The notes under the pieces were generated by a model. It worked only from the letters and a program-made list of their open reading frames with translations. It did not search any database and was not told the DNA's origin. A stretch of DNA of 44,606 nucleotides from Pirellulaceae bacterium (GTDB lineage Bacteria; Planctomycetota; Planctomycetia; Pirellulales; Pirellulaceae): positions 1 to 44,606 of the forward strand of contig JAALLA010000007.1 in assembly GCA_011087765.1 (NCBI GenBank), in the 5' to 3' direction. Shown here piece by piece: positions 7,872-16,232 of this stretch. Position numbers and translations under genes: made by a program. Positions within the stretch are counted from its first letter, which is position 1. Every line of letters starts with the position of its first letter.

Positions 7872-10211
7872 ATGAAACGTACTTGCGTTGCTGTAAGTGT
7901 GTTGTTGTGGCTGTTCTTAGCGGCAACCCCTTCGCATGCACAGTGGATTAAAAAAGAGGATCTCAAAGGAGATTATGTCGATGGCGAGCCATTCGATTTG
8001 GTGTTTTTAAACGAAGCCGGCGAATTCGCTATTCTTAAGATTAAACCAATCGTCGGTAAGTTACCCCCCAATCCATTGCCGGAGCGGGGCGAATTGGTCT
8101 TCGAATATTTTCAGGATGGTGACGAGCGTTTGGAGGTTCCCTATTCGAGTATCGCCCGGTTCCGGACGTTTAACGAGATTCTCATCGAGGAGGCCAATCA
8201 ATGGATTGGAATGAAGGAATACTCAAAGGCATTTCGAAATCTCTTTCGTGTTTATAACCTCGGGGGCAAAGACGACCCGGCGATGGTGGCCTCGATGATG
8301 AACTGTCTTTTTCTAGATGGAAAAAAGAACTTCGAGTTAGGTGAGTACGAACTCGCCTTGTCTATTTTTGAAGATCTCTATGAAAAGGACAGCAGTTTCA
8401 ATGTTCCGGGGTTTAATGTTCCATTAATTAGTATCGTGATGAGTTGTCACAATGGAATGATCGATCGTCGGTTTCAAGTTGAAGACTACATTGGAGTCCG
8501 ACAACAACTTGGTTCCCTGGTCGACAAGTACGGTGAAAAAGCAAACCAGTTAAAAACTGAATGGACGGCAAAGTTTCTCCAGCGCAGCGATGATCTAGTC
8601 GTGTTGGCCGAGAAATATGCAGATGAAGGAAAAGGTCGAGAAGCTCATCTGTCGGCTAAACAAGCCGAGCAGATGTTTCCCGGACGACCGGAAGTATTGG
8701 AATTGCAAAAAACGCTATTGCTGCAGTTTCCTCTTATCGTCGTGGGTGTTACTCAGGATGGAGCTGATGCAGATCCAAATCGCATCGAACACTGGGGCTC
8801 GCGTCGGGTTGGACGATTGACGCAGCGAACGTTGATTGAGAATACTGGGTTGACGGATGAAGGTGGTAAATTTGAATTTCTAAACGGCCGGATTTTTCCT
8901 TTGGATGAAATCGGTTTGAAGTATGCAATGGAAATTGATGAAAGCCCGTCGGGTTTCGCGGTCCCAGAGATCGATGCGTTCGGACTTGCTTTAAGATTAA
9001 CTTCCGCGGCAACGGAAACATCCCCGGACCACAATGTTGCGTGGGCCAAGATCTTGAAATCAGTCGAAATTGAAGGGGAGAGCCGGGTTGTCTTTACACT
9101 TCGAACCCCTTTTGTTCGTCCTGAAGCTCTCTTGAAGTTGAAATATTCGGAAGGCGATGAAGACGGAGAGATTGAGCGAAACGGGTTCTATGTGCAGACC
9201 GGCGAGAACAATGGCGCGAGTGTTTTTGAGCTTAACGAAGCTTATCCCCGGCATTCAGGGCACCAGCATCCGGTGATTGTTGAACAGGTTTTTGAGAACA
9301 GTTCGGATGCGGTTGATCAGTTGCTTGCTGGAAATATTGATGTTCTTGATCGTGTACCTAACGCAGATCTGGCAAAAATTCGTGAGAATGAACGAGTGCA
9401 ATCGCGTCCTTATATTCTTCCGACGGTCCATATGTTGATCCCGAAGATCCGCTCAGAAGCGGGGAAAGATCCAAGTTTCAAGAATGGGTTATCCCATGCG
9501 ATTGACCGTGATTTACTAGTTAACGATGTGATCAGTGGAGGCCAGCCGGTTGACGGTTGTGAGGTAATCAGCGGTCCGTTCCCGATTGGATCGGAGGATA
9601 ACGATCAGATCGCATACGCCTATGACCTCAAAGTGCGTCCGTTAGCGTTCAATGCGGAAATGGGAATGGTGATGGTTGATTTAGCATTGAGGGCCAGACC
9701 GCCTGTCCGCCCTGAACCCCTGCCAAGCCCTAAGTTGGTCATTGCCTATCCGAGCGGAAGTGTGGCTGCCAATTCAGCGGCTGCCATTGCAAGAATGTGG
9801 ACGGAGATTGGCGTTGAAACAACCGCCCGAGAGCTGAAGCGAGGTGAGACGGTTCCCCCGGATGACAATTGGGATTTTCTCTACTTGGAAGTCACGATGG
9901 AAGAGCCATTAGTTGATGCGAGCAATGTCATTGGAGCCGAAGGGATCGCTACGGCGGTGAGTGCACCGATTGAGCAGACTTTGCGCAACTTGAGTTATGC
10001 GAGGAGTTGGCAGCGAGCGTGTGCTGACCTAAGGCGATTGCATCGGCAAACTGCGGTAGACCTGTCGGTCGTACCGCTCTACCAAGTCAGAGAATATTTT
10101 GCATATCGCGACACTGTTCGCGCGATAGGGCGAGATTTAATTCATCTTTATCAAAACGTCGATCGCTGGAAAATTGATTTGACGGCTGAAAAAGAAGAGC
10201 AAGGAAAATGA
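7872..10211 (+). CDS. Secreted protein with helical/TPR N-terminus and family-5 solute-binding domain
   Basis: 779 residues from the ATG at 7872, chosen because it gives a textbook signal peptide (MKRTCVAVSVLLWLFLAA... ending SHA|Q). In-frame ATGs at 7815 and 7761 would add 19 or 37 residues before it. Residues about 100-270 are helical and TPR-like (WIGMKEYSKAFRNLFRVY, FELGEYELALSIFEDLYE). From about 285 the sequence resembles SBP_bac_5 (OppA/DppA-type) proteins: a GRLTQRTLIE segment, VVFTLRTPFV, the LSHAIDRDLLVNDVISGG stretch and a closing VVPLYQVREYFAYRD. No ABC permease or ATPase gene is nearby, so the domain probably does something other than feed an ABC importer. The stop overlaps the next start (ATGA). 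Confidence 0.8.
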   Translation: MKRTCVAVSVLLWLFLAATPSHAQWIKKEDLKGDYVDGEPFDLVFLNEAGEFAILKIKPIVGKLPPNPLPERGELVFEYFQDGDERLEVPYSSIARFRTFNEILIEEANQWIGMKEYSKAFRNLFRVYNLGGKDDPAMVASMMNCLFLDGKKNFELGEYELALSIFEDLYEKDSSFNVPGFNVPLISIVMSCHNGMIDRRFQVEDYIGVRQQLGSLVDKYGEKANQLKTEWTAKFLQRSDDLVVLAEKYADEGKGREAHLSAKQAEQMFPGRPEVLELQKTLLLQFPLIVVGVTQDGADADPNRIEHWGSRRVGRLTQRTLIENTGLTDEGGKFEFLNGRIFPLDEIGLKYAMEIDESPSGFAVPEIDAFGLALRLTSAATETSPDHNVAWAKILKSVEIEGESRVVFTLRTPFVRPEALLKLKYSEGDEDGEIERNGFYVQTGENNGASVFELNEAYPRHSGHQHPVIVEQVFENSSDAVDQLLAGNIDVLDRVPNADLAKIRENERVQSRPYILPTVHMLIPKIRSEAGKDPSFKNGLSHAIDRDLLVNDVISGGQPVDGCEVISGPFPIGSEDNDQIAYAYDLKVRPLAFNAEMGMVMVDLALRARPPVRPEPLPSPKLVIAYPSGSVAANSAAAIARMWTEIGVETTARELKRGETVPPDDNWDFLYLEVTMEEPLVDASNVIGAEGIATAVSAPIEQTLRNLSYARSWQRACADLRRLHRQTAVDLSVVPLYQVREYFAYRDTVRAIGRDLIHLYQNVDRWKIDLTAEKEEQGK

Positions 10212-11917
10212 GATTTCTCCAAATGATAGTTAACCTCACTCATCTCAACTGGCGAACCAGCTTGCTGGTTTGGTTTGTTTTAATAATGGGGGCGATGGTT
10301 GCATCGAATACGACTTGGGCACAGGAAGAGGTGTCTGGAAATCCGGCAGAGCAAGTCGAGGTTGTCGAGGTTGAGCCAGAGATTTCGGCAGTCGATTTAT
10401 TCATGCCTGATTTTGATGATCAGGATCTAATTGAGACTGGCAAACGGGCGTGGGAGTATCGTCCGTATCAGGTGGCTGTCTGGTTTTGTCTCGATGGTTC
10501 GCCGTTGATCGATGCGATCTACAACAATATTGCGAAAGATGTTACTCGGCGTTCCGAGTTGTTAGACCCTAGCGGATGGGATTTAACTACGGGGCGGGCG
10601 CCCAGGCGCTGGCGGAACCGTTTTTTAGAGGACTTGGAGAGTCCGGAAAGATTTGTAGCGTTGGAATCGGTTCCGGCATTGTTGCCATACGATAAGTTGA
10701 TGGTTGTCTGCATGGAAGAAGCACACGGAACGGTGAGCGTGCGTGTGCGTGAGTTTGATATTCAAACCCAGCTGTGGGGGCCCTTGGTGGTTCGCGAAGT
10801 TATTCAACGAAATGAGCTGGGGCGTTATGTCATGGATGCGATTAGCGTTGCCTTTATGCCATTGGCAAAGATTGATCGAGTGCAAGAGATTGAAGTAAAG
10901 AACAGCCAGGGGAAGGTGGTCAAAAAAGATGAAGTGATCATGCAGATCCGAGGGGTTCAAAGTTGTATTCGGACGACTTTGCAGCCGAATGTTCGAAGCC
11001 TGGGAGGCGAAGCGGTAGCCGAGGTTGACGAGGCCGCATTTGAGTGGAACACGGCACCGATTGATGGATCGCCGATTTATATTCGAGATGATGATCGATT
11101 TTTGCCAATCATTCGTTTGACGGACCGCAAAGGTGAATTGGTTAAGTTGCAGCCAATCGAGTTCACTTATTTAACGAGTGAACGAAAGGATGGAGCTGAT
11201 TTGCGCGCGTCCATTGAATCAAATCGGCGTGCTCCACTGTCTCAACGAAAGAGTAAGCGGTCTCAGAAATTGGCACTTGTAATTCGTCCGCCTGAGCGAT
11301 CCACGCGTTTGTTTTTGGTCTCGGATGATAAAGAGCGGACGCCGATGGAAGGCTTTGAAGTATGGGCTCGCTCTCCCGAGGCTCCGATCGAAGATAAAAT
11401 CATGCTGGGGAAAACAGACTGGCGAGGTTCGATTGTAATTCCACCAGATTCCAACGGTCTGCGGTTGATTCTGATAAAGCGGGGAGAGCGTGGACTTCGC
11501 CGGTTGCCGATCATGCCGGGGCTTTATGATTCTGTGGTATCCACATTGCCCAATGATGAAACAAGACTTTATGCACAAGGGGTCGTGCGGGGGCTTGAGA
11601 ATGAAATTTTAAGCATGGTTATTCAGCGAACGGTTTTTGAGGCCGATGCGAAGAAAGGTATTGAAGATGAAAATATGGAATTCATCAAAGAGAGCCTGGG
11701 TAAATTGGAAGAGTTGTCAATTTTTGACATGTTGAATGAATTGACCGAACAAGAGCTTAAGCTGAAAGCAAGAACCAGCAACGGAAGCGAGTTAAGTTAC
11801 ATCACTCGTCGGTTTGATGCCTTGCGGACTATTCTGAATGAACGGGATCAGGCTTCAGAGGAATCGACTCTCCAAGAAATATATCAGTCGATGCGGAAAG
11901 CCAAGTTGGATCAGTAG
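10208..11917 (+). CDS. Secreted protein of unknown function, translationally coupled to the solute-binding protein
   Basis: 569 residues. The ATG overlaps the previous stop codon as ATGA and is preceded by AAGGAA, so coupled translation is likely. The N-terminus carries an extended signal peptide (hydrophobic core about residues 19-33, likely cleavage after TTWAQ). The mature part has no family I recognise. About 60-220 is mixed alpha/beta, with an AVWFCLDGSPLIDAIYNNI segment and two WxxR-type stretches (GWDLTTGRAPRRWRNRF). About 335-440 looks like a beta-sandwich or carboxypeptidase-regulatory-like domain (MEGFEVWARSPE, WRGSIVIPPDSNGLRLILIK). The C-terminal ~130 residues are charged helices. 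It closes the 12-kb same-strand envelope cluster, and probably works with the preceding protein in the periplasm or outer envelope. Confidence 0.75.
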   Translation: MRFLQMIVNLTHLNWRTSLLVWFVLIMGAMVASNTTWAQEEVSGNPAEQVEVVEVEPEISAVDLFMPDFDDQDLIETGKRAWEYRPYQVAVWFCLDGSPLIDAIYNNIAKDVTRRSELLDPSGWDLTTGRAPRRWRNRFLEDLESPERFVALESVPALLPYDKLMVVCMEEAHGTVSVRVREFDIQTQLWGPLVVREVIQRNELGRYVMDAISVAFMPLAKIDRVQEIEVKNSQGKVVKKDEVIMQIRGVQSCIRTTLQPNVRSLGGEAVAEVDEAAFEWNTAPIDGSPIYIRDDDRFLPIIRLTDRKGELVKLQPIEFTYLTSERKDGADLRASIESNRRAPLSQRKSKRSQKLALVIRPPERSTRLFLVSDDKERTPMEGFEVWARSPEAPIEDKIMLGKTDWRGSIVIPPDSNGLRLILIKRGERGLRRLPIMPGLYDSVVSTLPNDETRLYAQGVVRGLENEILSMVIQRTVFEADAKKGIEDENMEFIKESLGKLEELSIFDMLNELTEQELKLKARTSNGSELSYITRRFDALRTILNERDQASEESTLQEIYQSMRKAKLDQ

Positions 11918-12298
11918 CCCGCCCTTTCTGCTTCCCGGGTGGAATCAGTTAGGTCTGTTTCTGCATTTGTGGAAGATTTCTGTTGATGCAGTGGCATTTT
12001 GCAGTCGAACGGTTGGGAAATGCATTGCCGGCAAAGAATGTGGAACTCACGTGTTTGCTTGGATCTGCCGTTTGACCAATTGGAATTGGCAGCGATGAAA
12101 TAGTTTCTTCCGAACGTCAATTCAAGCTTTCCAGGAACGAATTGAATGACTGTGGGGCAGGGTATTCGGCGGAATTCGCTTAATCGTTATTACCGAAATT
12201 TGTATCATCAGGTTTTTTGCTTGTAAGCTCTCTTTTTCGCTTCTGAAACCTATAGTTTGGCATTGGAAGTCCGTTTAATTGATCCTTGAAGTACAGAA
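11918..12298. other. Intergenic gap (381 bp) at the end of the ExbBD cluster
   Basis: No coding frame with a plausible start or family match is seen. There is no hairpin followed by a T-run, so the terminator of the upstream cluster is not identified. The promoter of the downstream two-TM protein must lie here, but no convincing -35/-10 or sigma-54 element was found. Confidence 0.5.
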
Positions 12299-13018
12299 AT
12301 GATTCGCAAAATAGTCATCTTACTTAGCGGTTGCTGCTTGATCCTTTGTGGGTTCGTTGGTTACTTGAGCTACGCAGAGACCCTGAATTCTAAACGGTCT
12401 TCAGGTGTTGCAGTAACGCTGACATGTGCTGAGGTGTTGGAGAGACGGCCCGATGACATGTCACGTGTACGCTTGACTAAATTTGTCCCTGGAAAGTTCA
12501 CCGCTTTTGTAGACCAGGAGCGAGATGCCAATTGGGAACTTGCTTGTGTACCGTTTTTTCCACCTACCTCAGGGAAGGTTGGCCATGGCTACTCTGCTGT
12601 CCTAGTTTGTTTTAAGAATATTCGAACGAAAGCGGATTTTGAACGCCTGGTGAAAACAGGAGAGCTGGATACCAACTTTTGGGCTGGTCGGCAGAAGCTC
12701 GATCAGGCACTCCATTCGCAACTCTCGCGGATACCCAAGATTTTGGATTTCCCACCCTCGACTTTGTTGCATTTTGGATTTGAATTGCGGAGTCCGGGGC
12801 TCGGCGAAACGACATTGAAAGGAAGTGTCGCTCTTGGTAGCTTTGCGATTCTGGCAGCGATGGTGGCACTTGTCTCTGGCTTGTTCGTACGTAAAGCGCC
12901 CAAAGAAACGTATGATTGGGATGATCCAGCGCCTGTGAACCGAGCGGGTCTGCCGCCGTCGGCAGGACACTCTGTCATGGATTCAGTCTCATCTCCTCGC
13001 TCAATGAATAGCCATTAA
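12299..13018 (+). CDS. Two-TM membrane protein of unknown function
   Basis: 239 residues. A first membrane segment or uncleaved signal (about 4-26, cysteine-rich) is followed by a ~150-residue extracytoplasmic region, a second membrane segment (about 180-203) and a ~35-residue cytoplasmic Pro/Ser-rich tail. The central region begins VAVTLTCAEVLERRPDDMSR and has alternating strands and charged loops; no family is recognised. It stands alone, with gaps of 381 bp upstream and 443 bp downstream on the same strand. It could belong with the downstream CBS/PqiA genes or be independent. There is no clear Shine-Dalgarno. Confidence 0.7.
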   Translation: MIRKIVILLSGCCLILCGFVGYLSYAETLNSKRSSGVAVTLTCAEVLERRPDDMSRVRLTKFVPGKFTAFVDQERDANWELACVPFFPPTSGKVGHGYSAVLVCFKNIRTKADFERLVKTGELDTNFWAGRQKLDQALHSQLSRIPKILDFPPSTLLHFGFELRSPGLGETTLKGSVALGSFAILAAMVALVSGLFVRKAPKETYDWDDPAPVNRAGLPPSAGHSVMDSVSSPRSMNSH

Positions 13019-13461
13019 ATCACGAGCTAGTATCCGAATCACCTGTTGAGCTGGATGTGGAATCGGAGCGTCATTCGACTTTGCCAAATGAAGCAGATTT
13101 ACTTGGCTTGATACTTGAAGCCAAACGCGCAAACGTCAGGTCTCGTGTTGGGTTGGGACCTGTAATCTTTTCTAGGGTTTGTATTTTCTGTTTATTTTTA
13201 TTTCTGGATGGTTAGTTGCTGGTTCTGTAAACATGCCTGAAACAAAAACTTTCTAACTAATTATTTTAAAAAAATGTACTGTTGGTTCGTAGGGAGATCC
13301 GGCAGATACCTTCGGTTACCGGATAAAGATCGTGATTAATTTCACAAGCCTAGCTGGCAAGAATGATAGCTTCAAACTGGTAAATAAATAAGCTGGATTC
13401 GCTCAGCGAGTTCGCTAGATTTAAGTCGACGAGTCCGTATCTTCAACGAAGGAGTCGATTC
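13019..13461. other. Intergenic gap (443 bp) with two inverted repeats
   Basis: No gene is seen. There are two inverted repeats: TTGGCTT (13103-13109) with AAGCCAA (13118-13124) around an 8-nt loop, 85 bp after the upstream stop and without a T-run; and ATCCGG (13297-13302) with CCGGAT (13319-13324), which has an inner ACC/GGT pairing. An AT-rich stretch (13230-13275) separates them and probably contains the CBS-gene promoter. A strong Shine-Dalgarno AAGGAG (13449-13454) ends the gap seven bases before the CBS-gene ATG. Confidence 0.5.
13297..13324 (+). promoter_or_regulatory. Imperfect hairpin in the long leader of the CBS gene
   Basis: ATCCGG/CCGGAT arms enclose a second short stem (ACC-TTC-GGT, 13308-13316), 137 bp before the start codon. 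It could be an operator or an mRNA leader structure. No ligand class or known riboswitch is recognised. Confidence 0.3.
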
Positions 13462-13941
13462 ATGTTGAAAAATGACAAGAATTTTTCTGCGTCTGATATT
13501 ATGGTGAGGCGTCTTATTACTTTGGATGCTGAAATGGATGTCTTCCAAGCGATCGAGCTGTTGTCGCGTAATAAGATTTCAGGAGCTCCGGTGATTGATG
13601 CCAGTGAACGGCTGCTTGGCATGTTCACGGAGAAGTCGTGTTTAGAAGTGATGGTGGATGCTGCTTATGAAGGGTTGCCTGCAAACGAGGTTGGCGCCTT
13701 TATGAGTGAACCGGCAGACACGATTACGGAGGAGACCGGTTTTCTAAGCATGGCTCAGATATTTCTCAATAAGCGGACGCGACGGTTGCCAGTGCTTCGA
13801 AAGGGAGTTCTGGTAGGACAGGTTTCGAGGCGAGATCTGATCAATGCCACAATCAAGATTATTCGTCGAACACCGAGTCGGGAGCGAACTTTACTCTATC
13901 TCTCTGCCTTGTGTGAAATGAATGACTCCCCGGTTTCTTAA
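13462..13941 (+). CDS. Two-CBS-domain protein
   Basis: 159 residues, made almost entirely of a tandem CBS (Bateman) pair. The first repeat is about 12-70 (SDIMVRRLITLDAEMDVFQA, then NKISGAPVIDASERLLGMFTE). The second is about 82-140 (MSEPADTITEETGFLSMAQI, then RRLPVLRKGVLVGQVSRRDL). Bateman modules bind adenosyl nucleotides (AMP, ATP, SAM, and in some cases c-di-AMP) and regulate a partner; there is no attached enzyme here, so it acts in trans. The start is well supported by AAGGAG at seven bases. It precedes the PqiA-like gene by 114 bp on the same strand, but functional linkage is not evident from sequence. Confidence 0.92.
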   Translation: MLKNDKNFSASDIMVRRLITLDAEMDVFQAIELLSRNKISGAPVIDASERLLGMFTEKSCLEVMVDAAYEGLPANEVGAFMSEPADTITEETGFLSMAQIFLNKRTRRLPVLRKGVLVGQVSRRDLINATIKIIRRTPSRERTLLYLSALCEMNDSPVS

Positions 13942-14055
13942 AGGTCGAACCGATAAAAAGTCGAAATTCTAAAACCAAGCTCGTTTGAGCTAAGTTCGGA
14001 TTTAGGTAAGATAGCAGGAACGAATTGAGAGTATCGAATTTTTTCCGGGGTTGTT

Positions 14056-14652
14056 TTGAATCCTTTAAAAGCGTGCCACTGCTGTGGCCTGATTCAACAG
14101 GTGCCGAAGGTTGGTGAAAAACAGCGTGCACACTGCACTCGTTGTGGTACGTCATTTTCTAAAGACGGCAGTCGGGTGAAATCGGCCAACCGAACTGCCG
14201 CTGCCGCAGTTGGAGCTTTTTTCCTGTTTTGGCCTGCAATCTTGCTTCCAATTTTAGAAGTTGAGCAACTCGGGTTTAAAAGCCAATCAAGCATCCTTAG
14301 CGGCATCATCGAATTGTTTCGGCATGGTAGTTATTTCGTGGCAATCGTGGTTTTGATTTTCTCTATTATTTTTCCGTTGACAAAAATCGTGCTTTTGCTG
14401 GAGCTCAGCTTGCTGGAGTTGTTCGAGAAAAAACAAAAGGCATTCACGCTGCGTTTAATGGAAACGCTTGGGAAATGGAGCATGATGGATGTGATGTTAT
14501 TAGCGTTTTTGGTAATGCTTGTAAAACTTGGCGACATGGTTAGTTTCCAGTTCGGTCCTGCGATTATTGCGTTTGTTTTATGTGTGGCAATGAGTATGGT
14601 TGCCTCGCTCACATTCGATCCACATGCTATTTGGGAAAAATCAATTGAGTGA
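14056..14652 (+). CDS. pqiA: PqiA-like membrane protein, single-domain form
   Basis: 198 residues from a TTG start. The N-terminus carries a zinc-ribbon-like cysteine set (C7-C10 and C27-C30, two CxxC pairs) typical of paraquat-inducible protein A. Four membrane segments follow (about 52-72, 95-118, 143-163, 170-190), including FPLTKIVLLLEL and WSMMDVMLLAFLV, close to the PqiA signature (WSMxDVFxxA). E. coli PqiA has two such domains (~417 residues); this protein has one, a common shorter form. PqiA-type proteins are inner-membrane partners of MCE proteins in phospholipid traffic. The stop codon overlaps the likely TTG start of the MCE gene, so the two are almost certainly translated together. 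Confidence 0.9.
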   Translation: MNPLKACHCCGLIQQVPKVGEKQRAHCTRCGTSFSKDGSRVKSANRTAAAAVGAFFLFWPAILLPILEVEQLGFKSQSSILSGIIELFRHGSYFVAIVVLIFSIIFPLTKIVLLLELSLLELFEKKQKAFTLRLMETLGKWSMMDVMLLAFLVMLVKLGDMVSFQFGPAIIAFVLCVAMSMVASLTFDPHAIWEKSIE

Positions 14653-16177
14653 ATCTGAATCTCAACCACCTCCTGCAATCGATGAATCGGTTGCAACAAC
14701 AGTTGATGAGTTTCCAAGTGCCGTCGTGCGTGAGGTCGGACATTCTTTTTGGGGACGATTGGCCAGTTCCTACATGTGGATTGTTGCCTTGTTCTGTCTG
14801 GTCGTTTCGATCGGCGTCGTCTGGTGGTCGCTACCTCATGCTGGTCTTCAGCTGACAGTTCATTTCCCAGAGGGGCATGGGCTGACTGTAGAGGATAATG
14901 TTCGCTTTCGAGGGATTGATGTCGGTGTTGTTGAGAGTGTGAAATTGAACCAGGAGCTGTCCGGAGTCGATGTCAGCGTTAATTTGTTCTCATTCGCTGA
15001 GCACCTCGCACGAGAAGGGACACGATTTTGGATTGTCCGCCCCCAGCTTGGATTTGGTGGCGTCTCTGGTTTAGAAACGGCAGTTGGCAGTAAGTACATT
15101 ACTTTACTGCCGGGCCCTGACGAGGGTGCTCTGCAAATGGATTTCCAGGGGCTTTCAGATGCTCCTCCTGATTCACTTGAGACATCTGGAGTTGAAATCC
15201 TGTTACGGAGCGAAGATCGAAATAGTGTTACCGAGGGCTCCCCTGTGAGCTATCGGGGCGTTGATATTGGCCGAGTCTTATCGGTGGGCTTGTCCGCTGA
15301 CGGCTTAAAAGTCGACGTGAGAGTGCGCATATTAGAACGCTATACCAAGCTGGTAACGAGCGAATCTAAATTTTGGGCCAGCAGTGGAGTCGATGCCTCT
15401 TTCTCGCCGCTCAGTGGCGGACTCGATTTCGAAATGGAATCGCTTGAGACCTTGATGAAGGGAGACGTTTCAGTATTGACGGTTGCGGATGCCGGTCGCC
15501 CAATTAAGCCGGGTGATGATATTGAACTCTATCGCACTGTCGATGAACAGTGGTGGGAGCAGGCAGAGCAAGTTCGGGCGACTGATGTTGCGTTTCGTGG
15601 TGCCATTCCATTAGAGATGAATTGGAAACAAAAAGGATTTTTGGGGCGAACTTCGGATAAGTCGAAGACCGTTATGGGGGCCTGCGTGGTGCTGGGAGGC
15701 GAGACTTTTGTGACCGTACCATCGGATGTACTGACACCATCGGAAAAAGTTCTGCCGGAGTCTTTTGAAATAGCGATTGTTGGGCTTCCGGCGTCACGCC
15801 AGAAAATAACGGCTGACATGAAATCGGATGGAGCGTTGTCTTTTGTTGATTTTGTGGGAAAACAAGGTGCCTCTGTCGAGAATTTATCGCTGCCAAAGCC
15901 AATCGACGAGTCTGAAATTCGGCAGCCGTCGAAAGCGGAGCCATGCCTTTTAGTTCGCGCAAGCGGTGAGCTTGAAGATTTACGGTATTTCTCGATTTCG
16001 ATTCAGCCTGACCAAATTGAGGATCAGGGAGCATTACGTAATTTTGATGGAGACCGCTCGGTGTGGCATGGGGCTCCCGTTTTGTCGGAAGTTGACGGCG
16101 ACCTAATCGGAATCATGTTAGTGGGGGAGAGTGGTTCACGAATCGAACCGGTGTCGAAGGCTAAGCGTGGTTCTTAG
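14645..16177 (+). CDS. pqiB: MCE (PqiB/MlaD-like) protein with two MCE domains and a trypsin-fold-like C-terminus
   Basis: About 510 residues from a TTG at 14645, chosen because it overlaps the PqiA stop (TTGAGTGA) and follows GGGAAA. In-frame TTG 14600 or ATG 14624 would add 15 or 7 residues. A cytoplasmic tail (1-40) and TM (about 43-63) lead to the first MCE domain (about 66-155: VRFRGIDVGVVESVKL, then GSKYITLLPG) and a second (about 168-280: VSYRGVDIGRVLSVGL). E. coli PqiB has three MCE domains. The C-terminal ~180 residues do not look like MCE: GACVVLGGETFVTVPSDVL and WHGAPVLSEVDGDLIGIML follow the first and last strands of trypsin-like proteases but lack the catalytic His and Ser. Probable role: envelope-spanning lipid transport. 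Confidence 0.88.
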   Translation: MSESESQPPPAIDESVATTVDEFPSAVVREVGHSFWGRLASSYMWIVALFCLVVSIGVVWWSLPHAGLQLTVHFPEGHGLTVEDNVRFRGIDVGVVESVKLNQELSGVDVSVNLFSFAEHLAREGTRFWIVRPQLGFGGVSGLETAVGSKYITLLPGPDEGALQMDFQGLSDAPPDSLETSGVEILLRSEDRNSVTEGSPVSYRGVDIGRVLSVGLSADGLKVDVRVRILERYTKLVTSESKFWASSGVDASFSPLSGGLDFEMESLETLMKGDVSVLTVADAGRPIKPGDDIELYRTVDEQWWEQAEQVRATDVAFRGAIPLEMNWKQKGFLGRTSDKSKTVMGACVVLGGETFVTVPSDVLTPSEKVLPESFEIAIVGLPASRQKITADMKSDGALSFVDFVGKQGASVENLSLPKPIDESEIRQPSKAEPCLLVRASGELEDLRYFSISIQPDQIEDQGALRNFDGDRSVWHGAPVLSEVDGDLIGIMLVGESGSRIEPVSKAKRGS

Positions 16178-16232
16178 TAGCGGAGGCGATGGAGTGTGGG
16201 TTATTGATTGAGTGCCGTTTTGATGACTTGAT

